A stretch of DNA of 22,786 bases from Perkinsus marinus ATCC 50983 (taxonomy: Eukaryota; Perkinsozoa; Perkinsida; Perkinsidae): NCBI RefSeq assembly GCF_000006405.1, contig NW_003206035.1, positions 1 through 22,786 on the forward strand, in the 5' to 3' direction. The position numbers and the translations under genes are program-made. Under the pieces are notes generated by a model. That model saw only the letters and a program-made list of their open reading frames with translations, was not told the origin of the DNA and did no database searches. Positions within the stretch are counted from its first letter, which is position 1; the number at the start of each line of letters is the position of its first letter. Positions 1 through 10,100 of this stretch are shown here, one piece after another.

Positions 1-674
1 GTGGTGCTCTATCATCAATCCATTTCCGCTCCACTTGCCAACACAACTCGCAAGGAGTATCGGTAATACATCGTAATCGATAATGCATCCAGTGCTAAGC
101 ACTGGCAGTGCCTGGAGTGCATAAAAACTGAAGATTCAGTAGTTCGCCCGAGTAGCTCTAGCACGGTCTGGCCCAATGGTACAACACCTTACCCACATCA
201 CCGTATGTAAATTACATAATGTAATGGTAGTGTTTCCAAGTAAGCATGCAGTATGAGCATGATTGGAAACTAATCTACAAAGCGGCGCCGCAGGCCCTTG
301 AGGGACTGTGTAAGCATCATTGGGGCAAAATGAGTAATTTAGGGGCGAGCGAAGTTTTTTACGGGCGCCGGAAGAAATCCACTCAGAGGGCACTCTTAGA
401 CTGCAACAGTCTACACTGTAGACTCTACAGCAGTACCTCCAGACTGGCGCTCTCCGTCCCTATTTCCGTTGACTGGATAGAGTTGATAAACGTTTCACCT
501 ATGGCTCGTATAATTTCTCATGTCAAACGTGTGTAACTTAGTTTTCACTCAAAAAAAGAGGGCGCTCTTCGTAGTTGCGATATTGCGCCTGATTGCACGT
601 ACCGTGTTGAATACACCGAATCACCGGCTTTGGTTCGGTGAACTAGATACCTAAATTTGCCTTTTAATCGTCAC
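1..674. other. No recognised gene; short hairpins and repeats
   Basis: I see no convincing exon. The longest open frames (246-536 on + and 136-393 on -) overlap each other and show no family features. Three inverted repeats are visible: 91-107 (CCAGTGC, loop TAA), 408-424 (AGTCTACA around one base) and 614-640 (CACCGAA pairing with TTCGGTG over a 13-base loop). The string AGAGGGCACTCTT near 385 recurs as AGAGGGCGCTCTT near 560. The first 70 bases on the minus strand stay open to the window edge and could belong to a gene lying outside, but nothing supports this. Confidence 0.4.
484..545 (+). repeat. Short dispersed repeat, copy 1 (second copy in ARP6 intron 4)
   Basis: The segment shares GATxAACGTTTCAC, a central AT-rich stretch and CATGTCAxACGTGTGTA with 1668-1735. 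The two copies lie about 1.2 kb apart in the same orientation. No terminal inverted repeats or target duplications are obvious. Confidence 0.55.
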
Positions 675-738
675 ATCATGTTTCCTCACAATTTCCATAT
701 CGTCACCAACACATGCAGTTGACAATGTTCATATTTTG
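675..738 (+). mobile_element. Family B repeat, 3' part
   Basis: Matches the tail of family B: TTTCCTCACAATTTCCATAT followed by CACCAACACATGCAGTTGAC. It stops about 18 bp before the proposed ARP6 start codon, so it probably lies within that gene's promoter or leader. Confidence 0.65.
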
Positions 739-756
739 GTAATTGTATTTCCGAGG

Positions 757-2930
757 ATGCTGTTCAGTCCGTTGATGAAATCGAATGGCTCCGCTCCCTC
801 TGCGAATACGACTAAGGTGATTGCTATAGATAACGGTGGAGGTCTGCTGAAGGCGGGGTTGATTGACCCGACGCTTGAGCACGAGGCTCTTCTCTATCCC
901 GAGACTGTTATTCCCAACGCTGTAGCAAGATCGAGGCGTGGTGGGAAAACGACGAAACGGAAGCTCCTCATTGGAAAGGAGATAACGTCTTGTCCCGAGT
1001 AAATCTACAGAGGTTTTCATCGTGTCAAGGGCGCATTAGGTACATCATGACGAGGCCTTCCCATAAGGGGGTTGTCGTTGATTGGGAGACGCAGAAGATC
1101 ATTTGGGACAGCGTATTGCACGGGCGACGGCATCTTCCTGGGCTTCTCCCGAAGGTGAAAAGATGGGAAATTTCTATTTAACGATTCCTTGGAATGTTTT
1201 ATGCGTCTTACGTGCTCACGATGTCGCACATTACCGACCTTTTCCGTGAACCTCAGGGCACGGACGTTTCTGAAGTGACGATCATCGTCACACAGCCACT
1301 ATGCTGTCCGACGATGGTCACCCGTGTTGGAATGCAGGTTAGATGCGGCCGAAAATCGTCGTGTGTGTAGCTGTAGGTCTTAGGTTCTCTTTGAAGATTT
1401 TGGATTTGCTCGTGCAGTAATTGTTGATGCTCCCTTATGCATTCAGTCCAGTGAGGGCCTCAAATCACAGTTCAGTGACGAGGAGTGGGAGAATCCCTGC
1501 GGGTTGATTGTTGATGCGGGATTCAGCGGATGTCGGGCGGTGCCACTGTAGCATCTCGAGGGGATCGGCTACCTATTGGATGTGTTTTCATCACTCTGGG
1601 CTACTCATGAAAAAAATATGAAGCCAATCGTGGGGAGGATTATATGTCGTTTCTACGCAGTCCCCGGTCGATGAACGTTTCACTCATCACTAATATGATC
1701 TATCATGTCAGACGTGTGTAGTTCTGTAGTTCCACAAGAAAAGCACTCAGAGAATGACGTTTGCAACACACACCCTCTATCGCATGGAATTAGGTACAAT
1801 ATGTATCCCATCGAACACTGCGCTCAGAGAATGGATGTGGGTGGTAGAGTCATGACCAACTACCTGAAGGAAGCTATGGCGTAATCAAGTGCATTCTGTG
1901 TCGGCAAGGATTCGTCACTGTTTAGACATAATCAAGTTGATCTCGACGATGCGCCGTTACTCGTTGAGAACATCTTTGAAACAATGTGCTATTCTGCACA
2001 AGATTTTGCAGAGGAAGTGAAAGCCTCTCGGGCTTGTCCTCATGAGAGAGCCCGACGTTACGTCCTTCCGGACCATTCCTCAACATCAAATCATTTGGGA
2101 AAGGTTGTGGACCCTGGACAAGGGGATGATGTTACTAATAAAGATTGTGTTGATTTGAGCCACGAGAGGATGGTAGTCTGTGAGGCCCTGTGGCAACCCG
2201 GTTCAATTGGGGTCCTCCAAGCCGGACTGGCCGAGATGGCGGCGACAGCCGTGATGAAGGCTCCCGTCGCAACGAGATCGGCGATCGCCAAGAAGGTACG
2301 TGTGGCATGGCTCCGTCTGTGTTGCAATTTCAAATTGAATTCAACCTGAATGCAGTAAAAGTTACCCGATGCAGGATTCGAACCTACGACCATCTGCTCC
2401 GTAGGCAGACATTCTATCCAGCTGAACTAATCGGGCGATGTTTATAGTCTTGATTGGATGCATTCATCCCATCAATCTCGTCAGGTTATCTTGGGAGGAG
2501 GTCTTTTCCTCATTCCGGGTGTTTTGAAGAGATTCAAGGAAGAGTTCAGGTCGTATTTGCCCGTGGAGATTGCCAGTGAGGTTAAATTCTTCGCTGAGCC
2601 GGACGGGAGATACGACTTGTCAGTTTGGAGAGGCCTTCATGCTCTTGGTAACAATTTACTGTATTGTGTTCGCCTCCATCAGAATCGTCTGATATCGCTC
2701 TATAGGTTGAGGTTTTAGTGGTTCCTTATTTTATAGGTTCCTCAGAAGAGAACTTGTCGCATCTCGGATTGCTCCATCGAGAAGCTTGGTTAGCTGCTGT
2801 TACTAAGGCATCGAGCAACAGTGCCCCCGCAGAGGCTAACCGAGCAGCGTCCACCCCAAGCACCAACTCTCGACGAGGTCGTAAGTCAAGCCAATCTGGT
2901 CGTAAGAGGAAGTGTAAGAAAAATGATTGA
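757..2930 (+). CDS. ARP6: Actin-related protein 6 (ARP6), 8 exons, 471 aa
   Basis: Nuclear actin-fold protein. In the known family it belongs to SWR1/SRCAP-type remodelers that exchange H2A for H2A.Z. Inferred exons: 757-998, 1040-1154, 1257-1337, 1384-1547, 1794-1880, 1926-2295, 2485-2647, 2737-2930. They total 1,416 nt and phases agree at every junction. Visible landmarks: phosphate-1 loop IDNGGGLLKAG (D25), HKGVVVDW in exon 2, phosphate-2 region IVDAGFSG (about 188-195), MDVGGRVMTNYL (about 214), the ARP6-like CYSAQDF, GSIGVLQAGLAEM, and VILGGGLFLIPG (354 on). The tail from about 440 is basic (RRGRKSS, GRKRKCKKND), like a nuclear signal. Length is slightly above the usual 400-440 aa. The start is the first ATG upstream of the core; Met7 is an alternative. 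The least certain junction is exon 2/3. Intron 6 holds an antisense tRNA. The gene converges on Pelota. Confidence 0.9.
1668..1735 (+). repeat. Short dispersed repeat, copy 2, in ARP6 intron 4
   Basis: Related to 484-545 (GATGAACGTTTCACTCA and CATGTCAGACGTGTGTA). It lies in the longest ARP6 intron (1548-1793, 246 nt); the bare introns of this gene are 41-46 nt. Confidence 0.55.
2363..2436 (-). tRNA. tRNA-Arg (ACG), nested in ARP6 intron 6
   Basis: A complete cloverleaf folds on the minus strand. The acceptor stem is GCCCGAT with ATCGGGT (one G-U pair). The anticodon stem TCTGC/GCAGA encloses loop CTACGGA with anticodon ACG. The T stem GTAGG/CCTGC encloses TTCGAAT. Discriminator base is A and the length is 74 nt. 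Both internal promoter boxes are present (AGCTGGAT region and GGTTCGAATCC). It lies inside ARP6 intron 6 (2296-2484) in the antisense direction. Confidence 0.93.
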
Positions 2931-3227
2931 TTCTATGGAGATTTTTCCATGTGCTGAGTTGAATACATTGAAAGGGATTGCTCCGCAATATGCTACACTA
3001 ATCCAGGGCCACTGCGCGATCTTTCACCTGGTTATCCCGAAAGGAAACTTCTACCTCTTTTCTTTAAGAAATTGTTACTTGGAGTGCAATGACATAGTGA
3101 AGGTATTGTGCTTGTAAGTATTGTTAGCAGTACGATCGGCAGGAGGCCCTCAGACCTTGATACGAATGATAACTTCCACGGAACACAAAATTGGAACTTG
3201 TAGGAAATCTCAACATAAAACAGTATA
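2931..3227. other. Convergent spacer between ARP6 and Pelota
   Basis: Both flanking genes end here, so the 297 nt must carry both 3' UTRs and polyadenylation signals. An open + frame continues past the ARP6 stop in another phase but shows no family features. I see no repeat copy. Confidence 0.5.
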
Positions 3228-5503
3228 TCAAATGGTTGCTAGAAAAGCATCATCGATCTCCGAGCTCTCCGGCGTCACATCTTCATCATCTCCCGAGTCC
3301 ATCGGCTCCTGCTCAGTGAGGGCGTATTCTTCATCCAGATCAGGACAAGGAAATCTGAGTACGCAAAGTTTTCCCCAATTATTATTGATTCTTACTTCAG
3401 TGTTGCTGCTATACCAGCAAGATTCTGTAGTTGTTCACCACTAACGTGTTGAGTACTAAAAACGAATACACTACTCGTGGTCTGCACCTCATCCACGAGC
3501 GCCACATATCTGTTAATCAAAATACAATAAAAATGACAGAGGTAACCATACCGCTTCCTGACAGCAACAGAGGACGATCGGAAAAGACCGTCTGTGATCA
3601 GCAGCTCTTCAATCGCGCCCATCTCAGCCGCTTTCGTCACAGGGCCTGTTACCATACTTTAATAATCAATCTCGTAGTGGACTTACCGGGCCCATAAACG
3701 GCTCGTTCCGGATCATTCTTCAACATAGTATAAAATCGATCCAGTGCAGAGACATTCGACATTGCTTTAGTATCAGCCACCTGGCGGGCAAAAAAACCTT
3801 CGCTGTGCGCGCGGAAGATACAATATAAGTTTACCTGCGACTTCACAGTTTCATTCGACATCAGTTCGTTGAGCCCTTGTTTGTACGCTGTAGAGCAGTG
3901 ACAGGAAACGAACTTATTCTTTGTTGCGTTTAACATTAATGAATCGGCTGAATGAAAATACGTTTTTTCTATCAGAAAAAGTAACTCACCTTTCTTGGTC
4001 GCTTCCTCCCGGGCATATTTCACAAAGTCATCTTTGACAAAACCGGGGCCCGCGATGACGATGCATTTCACTCTTTCAAAATCAACGTGATTTTTTATTG
4101 CTTGATAAACCTGATATCAAGCGGCTTTCAAGGGCGTGCGCTTTTTCCCATAATACATCACCACGATTGCCTCGTGAGAGCTACAGTATGTGTCAACTTG
4201 ATATGCAAATGTGAGTTATTTTCCGAGATTAGTAATACTCGATTTGAAACTGCAATATAACCATAACTATGAACATGTGTTGTGATGAGAGTACCCGTTT
4301 GGGGTTGTGATAGCGACAACTTGTTCACTATAATAACGCATATCAAATTGGCACGTACTGTATACAACTGACGAAAAACTTACGTGTTCGTAAAATTTAT
4401 TCAATGCCTTCTCGTATCCACTACTCCCACTACGTTTCTTGGGAATAGTCACAGACACTCTAAGAAAAACAACTGAGCTCAACCGTAGGAAAGTCTTCCT
4501 ACTTTACCATCTCCTTCGCGAGAACTCGCGTAAGGAGATACAAATTTGAAATCCCGGAATCGATCAGTACAACCGCGAGCTCAGCATTGGCTGAAACCTG
4601 CAGAAAAAAAACTGAAAATTTTCGTGAAAAAAATTTTCTGCGACTTACATTCGTTGCTTCACTGAGTATGTCGAGTGAAAAGCTGTCCCAATTCCCTTTT
4701 GAAATTTGTATCTGCTACTAAACTCTTCTATGGAATAGCAAAGACCTGGTACCTTATTATTCAACCCAACCTCTATCGTGTGGTGCTGATTCAGCTTGAT
4801 ATATGGGCTCTCGGTACGGTTCTTGCCCGAGAACCTAACACCCCCAGACATGCGACCCGCACAAGTTCAATTCCCCCCTACCGTATTATATTCGCTTCAC
4901 CATCATAATCAACTGCCGTCACTGCGATGGTCAATCGCAAATGCCTTTTTTCTGACGACACGCTACCACTACCTGAAAATTCCCACATGTCAAAATCGAT
5001 CAATAACAAAATCTATCCGACTAGTTTCCTTCGACACTTTTCTCACCGTATTAGCCGTTACTCGATCGCCTCTTTGAACCTATATCACAAAACCATCAAT
5101 TCCGAATAGCGAACCAAACTCCATGTAAAAAAATCAACATTTTTCCCCTGCACAAAAGACATCCACATTTTTTAAGGGTGATGACTAGAACCGTTTCGTC
5201 GATCTTGCCGAGTTCCGTCAAACACAGTGGAGTTTCACCCATGATATGAAAAACATATTTCACATTTCACTTCGCCAAAAACAATTGTGTTGTATATAAT
5301 TGTCATCGAATATTTCGCCACTTCGCGTCAAATGGGTGAAACTCCAATACGTATCAGTTGAATCTGCGAAATTCCCTCAAAGAACGTAAACCACCGAAGT
5401 ATCTCACCAGATTATAAAGATGCCAAATATCCTCCGACTCTTCCGCAATGACAACTACTCGACCACTGCCGTCTTTTTCTATTTGTCTTAACTCAATCTT
5501 CAT
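3228..5503 (-). CDS. PELO: Pelota/Dom34 ribosome-rescue factor, 13 exons, 407 aa
   Basis: eRF1-like factor that, with Hbs1, recognises stalled ribosomes in no-go and non-stop decay. Inferred exons in coding order: 5503-5408, 5079-5022, 4972-4882, 4834-4753, 4711-4649, 4597-4503, 4459-4384, 4110-3990, 3947-3835, 3780-3687, 3645-3552, 3509-3396, 3354-3228. They sum to 1,224 nt and all phases match. The N domain shows DIWHLYNL (25-32), RGDRV, TVRKVSKET and HHTIEVG. The central domain starts around residue 131, carries KKRSGSSGYEKALNKFYEH and KCIVIAGPGFVKDDF, and has no GGQ, as expected for Pelota rather than eRF1. The C domain has AIEELLITDGLFRS and the signature QHVSGEQLQNLAGIAA. An acidic tail (DSGDDEDVTPESSE) follows. 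Ten introns are 41-54 nt; introns 1 and 7 (328 and 273 nt) carry repeats. A family A element begins immediately upstream of the ATG. Confidence 0.95.
4191..4352 (-). mobile_element. Family C inverted-end element, uninterrupted copy
   Basis: Lies in Pelota intron 7. The ends are inverted (TGTCAACTTGATATGCAAAT on the left, CATATCAAATTGGCA on the right). The interior matches 8827-9135 in reverse orientation, but without the family A insertion, so it shows the empty site. It has no coding capacity. Confidence 0.75.
5228..5346 (-). mobile_element. Family A MITE-like element in Pelota intron 1
   Basis: Complete copy of 119 bp bounded by TGGAGTTTCACCC and GGGTGAAACTCCA. Its interior lacks the usual GATATGCAGTAGTCG core and instead has a TTGTATATAAT centre, so it belongs to a divergent subfamily. 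Confidence 0.8.
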
Positions 5504-5645
5504 CTTTCACCCGTGATATGCGCAAAAACACTAGTGGAAAAACACATTTCACTTCGCGAAAAAACGCATGTGAGCAGTGTCTAATTTGCCAAGTGTTTTC
5601 AATACATTTAATATCGCGTATTTCACCACTTCACGTAAAACTCCA
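5504..5645 (-). mobile_element. Family A element abutting the Pelota start codon
   Basis: Runs from TTTCACCCGTGATATGCGC next to the ATG to TTCACGTAAAACTCCA at 5645. It is a long variant with ATCGCG and CACTAGTGG motifs but a different centre. In the Pelota sense direction the leader reads ...CATATCACGGGTGAAAG and then ATG. Confidence 0.7.
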
Positions 5646-6044
5646 AAAAGTTCTAATAATTTTCGCCCAAAAATACTCTCCAATTCAACAACACATACCC
5701 AAACTTGAAAAATCGTTTCAAAATGCAATTGCAAATAAACATGTTATCAATCTGCATTTATAATAGTACACCGCACTGCGAAGATTTTCCAAAAGATTCT
5801 CTCACTCAGCGTTCTGACTTCAGAAGCGCATGAAAAAACAACTGATGAAATAATACCTGAAATAAATCAACCAGAAAATTTCCCAAAAATTTCGGGAAAA
5901 AATATACTTACCGGAGAGATTTCATCTCGGCTCGCCATTCGCGATGCACACGCGATTTCATACCAGTAGATGTAACTGTCAGATTAGCAATTTCCGCAAC
6001 ACTCAAAAAACTCAATTTAGTGTTGGAAGTGGTGGAAAATGTTC

Positions 6045-6145
6045 ATATGCTCATGTGTTGATGACAATACGAAAATTCAGCGAGGAAATTTTGGAAAATT
6101 CTTCTTTATTTCTGTACACTTCTTCCCAATTTCATGTGTTTATTT
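6045..6145 (-). mobile_element. Family B repeat, reverse, 3' portion
   Basis: In reverse complement it reads AAGTGTACAGAAATAAAG, AATTTTCCAAAATTTCCTC and GTCATCAACACATGAGCAT, which is the family B tail. A family A fragment follows directly. Confidence 0.55.
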
Positions 6146-6151
6146 CTATAA

Positions 6152-6250
6152 TGGATTTCACCCGTTTTACGTGAAGTGGCGTAATACTCCGTGAAAAACG
6201 CGATATTCGCGGTGATATGCAGTAGTCGTGAAATATATTTTTCACCAAAA
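6152..6250 (+). mobile_element. Family A element, right end missing
   Basis: Starts TGGATTTCACCCGTTTTACG and carries the full core (CGCGATATTCGCGGTGATAT, GCAGTAGTCGTGAAATAT). It stops after TTTTTCACCAAAA without the second inverted end. Confidence 0.75.
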
Positions 6251-6469
6251 TAAAACCAAACAAGTGTCTCCACACTGCGCAAGTCAGATGAATTCTACTG
6301 TGACAGTCTGAGCTGTGCGTTGTTAATATCATTAGCGTTTTGTGTAATGTGTCTACTGCTAGGCTAAGACATTTTATTCCTTTGATTACTCATATAAAAA
6401 TAAGGTTATGAACGTAATAGTATTAGTTGCGTTAACTATCAACAGGACAACCTGTTACACTTCTGTAGA

Positions 6470-6622
6470 CGCGGAAAAAAATATCTTCGCTCCGCTCAGC
6501 TAAGCTCAAAAGTTTCTATACAGTACAACTTAGATCCAAGTCTGCAGAAACCAACAGAAATTTCCCAAAAATTTCCATAATTGTCATCAACACATGCAGT
6601 TGACCATGTACATATTCCCCCT
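6470..6622 (+). mobile_element. Family B repeat, near full length, diverged
   Basis: Has the CTCAGCTAAGCTCA core, AGAAACCAACAGAAATTTCC and the end CAACACATGCAGTTGACCAT followed by GTACATATTCCCC. Confidence 0.65.
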
Positions 6623-6689
6623 CACCTCCTTATAAGCCGCTCTCGTCGTGCTTGCTGCTCCATCCCATGTAACTAACAACAATCAACGA

Positions 6690-7170
6690 TCTTGCAATCT
6701 TGCATTTCCTCAACGCATTCAGTTAAACACTAACAACAACTGCATTCACGTCATGCCGTTCGCAGTTGATGGAGGTTCTGTGATGGGAGTTTTGGCAATA
6801 TGTCACGGACGAGGGTGGATCACACAAACCCATGTAGGATGCAGTCCACGTCCATGACACATTCAGTGCCCGGCACCAAACACGGCTATATCAATCAGCC
6901 ACTGTGCAGATCCCGAGTGAATGCTCCCCCTCTCAGAAAAGAAAAATAACTCCGTCACACCCAAGATATCTCTTTCGATGCCTCCAACAGAAATTCCCAA
7001 GCACTCTGGGGGAACTTTCTCTGTTCTTGGGTGTGTCGGCCGAAGGTGATCAGACTGGATCACTGCGTTTGCAACGACTTGACGTCTTGCATTTCCTCAA
7101 CGCATTCAGTTAAACACTAACCATAACAGCACTCTTCAAATCTTGCAATCTTGCATTTCCTCAACGCTGT
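6690..7170 (-). repeat. Duplicated ATG9 3'-end segment (three copies)
   Basis: The string TCTTGCATTTCCTCAACGC occurs at about 6702, 7085 and 7148. The first two copies extend into ATTCAGTTAAACACTAAC and flank about 350 bp as direct repeats. The third lies in the last ATG9 exon and encodes SVEEMQD. The downstream copies look like duplications of the gene's 3' end. Confidence 0.6.
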
Positions 7171-10100
7171 CGTCCCTACCACTCACCTCTTCCTCAGCCA
7201 TACACACCAACAACTGTTCATGCAAGGGCCTGCAGTCCCCCATCAGCGACACAATATCTGTCCCCGATCTCGGGCGACAGCCTCGATCTCCATCATTAAC
7301 TCCTTCATGTGATTCTGATGACGAGGAGGAATCGTAATAGTGAAAATCTTCGCTGTGCGTAAGTGAATCTACGAAGCAGAATATACTGTATAGCTGCTGA
7401 GCCCAACAGAGTTTCGTCACTAATCATACAAGTTTACAAAAACCAACAAGAATTATGGAATAATAATAAAAAATTTTTTCCTCGCATTCTATTAGAAAAA
7501 ACCAATTATTTTTTGCCAACACCACCGCTGCTGTATATCAAATGTTGGAGTAGGAATATATGTTCGCTCTCCTCAGCTGCTGAGCTCAGCAGAGTTTCCT
7601 CACTGATTATAGAAGTATACAGAAACCAACAAATTCCCACACAATTTCGTACAGTAACCGAAATAATTTTCCAAAATTTTCTCATCCGCATCAACACACG
7701 CGTTTTGCGTGAAGTGGCGTGATCCTCTCTGTGAAAAACGCGATATTCGCGGTGATATGCAGTGGTCGTGAAATATATTTTTCGCTAGTACTTTTTTCAT
7801 ATTACAGGTGAAACTCCAATGAAAATCTCCCGAAATTTTCTCAGAATTTCCATATGCATGTACATATTTTCTCACACTGCTACTACAAGAAATAAATCTG
7901 CACGTGAATATCAGAAAAATGGGAATTTTCTGATAAAAAATACATTTTTTCGTTTTTTATCATTGCAGGAGTTTACGTGAAATGGTGTAATACTCCATGT
8001 GAAAAACGCGATATGAAGTGAGTTGAAAATACTTGGCGAATTACACCGGACAAATTATCACCACGCGTTTTTCACTGCTCATATGCGTTTTTCGCCAAGT
8101 GAAATGAGACTACTTAGTGTGAAACTCCATCACTAACAATTTCTTACTTTTCAAAACTCCATCCTGAAATTCCTCAATATCAGCCAACAATTTCGCCGCT
8201 TTGGGCAAACCGATTTCTATCAAATCCGCTTCTGATACAACTCCGTTTTCCGACAGTTTAATATATCTAAACTCAGCACTGAAGGAAAATATGCAAATGG
8301 TCAACTACACGTGTTGTTGACTATATGTAAATTCTCCTTGTTTTCTGTACACTTCTACCCAAACTAGTTTATAAATCTTCGTAATTAGTGAGGAGATTCG
8401 TGAGCTCAGCTGAGGAAAGCGGAAACATATATTCCAATTGTGTTGGAGTAGGAATATATGTTCGCTTTCCTCAGCTGCTGAGCTCAGCAGAGTTTCCTCA
8501 CTAATTATAAAAGTGCACAGAAACCAATAAGGATTTCCCAAAATTTCCTCAGAATTTCCACATTTTCACCAACACACACGTAGTTGAAACAATTCGAAAT
8601 AAAATTTATGAATTCGTCAACAAATACAACACCAATTTTTTTCATTAAGAAAAATTACATTCCCCCAACCTTACGTAAGGGCGAACGAAATAATCGCTTT
8701 CGCAACTCGGGGCTTTGGTAAGTTGATCAGTCGCATCTCGCCACTCGAAAGCGTTGAATCAATTTCCGACATTTCAAATTCCCCAAGGGAAATACCTGAG
8801 GATGTTCTTCACATAGATACAGTGAATGTCAAATTGATATGTGTTATTATAGTGAACAAGTTGTCGCTATCACAGTCCCAAACGGGTACTCTCATCACAA
8901 CACATGTTCATAGTTATGGTTATATTGGAGTTTCACCCTAGCGATATGAAAAACGCTAGTGGAAAACATATTTCACGACTACTGCATATCACCACGAAGA
9001 TCGCATTTTTCACCGAGTTTCAACGCCACTTCACGTAAAACGGGTGATTTAACTCCATTGTATATATGCGATACAATTCCAAATCGACTCTCATTAATCT
9101 GGGGAAATAACACACATTTGCATATCAAATTTACACAAGGCACTTTCGCGTTGTGCGTGCGTGCGTGCAGAATTATTGTGGCTCAGCTACGAAGCATGGG
9201 AGGCTATCAGATAGATCAAACGACTCCTCTATATGCGGAGGTGTTGGGAAAAATCGGACAACTCGATTATGCGAACAGCTCGAAAACTCGGAAAACTCGA
9301 AAACAGCTAAATGCATAAAAAACTTTAATGACGGAGAAATGTCCTACCCGGGGATCGAACCGGGGACCTATGTAAAATTCATTGATCGAGTCCTTGGACG
9401 GGGACTCAGTGAGCTCCGCCTCTTCTTCACGAAGGCCTAGTGGCGTAATACTCCATGTGTAAAATGCGATATTCGTGATAAGAAGGGAATTGAAAACAAT
9501 TCGCGCATAACACTGAAGAAATCATCCCATATCACGTCAAACAAATCACGTGTTATACGTGTTATTCACTGCTCACAAGCGTTTTCGCGAAGTGGGCTGT
9601 GAAATATGTGGTGAAACTCCAGTGCAAAACATTTTATAATTCGAGACTCATACCACTCCACAGACAACTTACTCTCATCAAGTGATCCATAAACACACCA
9701 ATGACCAAAACTCGGATGCTCATAAGAGTTCTCAACCACAAATCGAACCTAACCATTTACATTTCGCGCTCGCCCTGATGATCGATTTCTCACCAAAGTC
9801 TCCACTGATCCAGGCAACCATACACTCAGCAGGAATGGACACAATATAATACTGTACCTGCAATACCAGTGAAAACAAAAAAAAGGAAAATTTTCTCACA
9901 GTTCAAAAAGTATTATTCGAATCCGATCCACGTAGAACACTGACAGGAAACTCGCCTTGCATCGCTCGAAGTTGTACAGGAAATCAAATCGGCACGCCGA
10001 GTTGGACTGAATAAAAACAAGTAAAAGTGAACAATGGTGTCCATATAAAAATTCCGAGGAAATTTTTGCAAATTTTCCTTGGTGTGAGGAAATGCTGTAC

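Larger units (their letters stand above)
5646..7135. other. Repeat-rich spacer between Pelota and ATG9
   Basis: About 1.5 kb with no gene I can support. It holds a reverse family B copy (6045-6145), a one-sided family A copy (6152-6250), a forward family B copy (6470-6622) and a duplicated segment shared with the ATG9 3' end (6690-6735 and 7085-7135). A 66-codon open frame (6863-7063, minus) containing VPPECLGISVGGIERDILG is codon-like but matches nothing I know. No acceptor in the right phase joins it to ATG9. An inverted repeat CACACCCAAGA/TCTTGGGTGTG spans 6956-7034. Confidence 0.5.

Noticed and set aside
4675-5109. Three overlapping + frames
   Set aside because: They lie opposite Pelota exons 2-5, whose minus-strand translation matches the family throughout.
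9153-9440. 95-codon + frame
   Set aside because: It crosses the family C end and the tRNA-like relic in ATG9 intron 18; no coding features.
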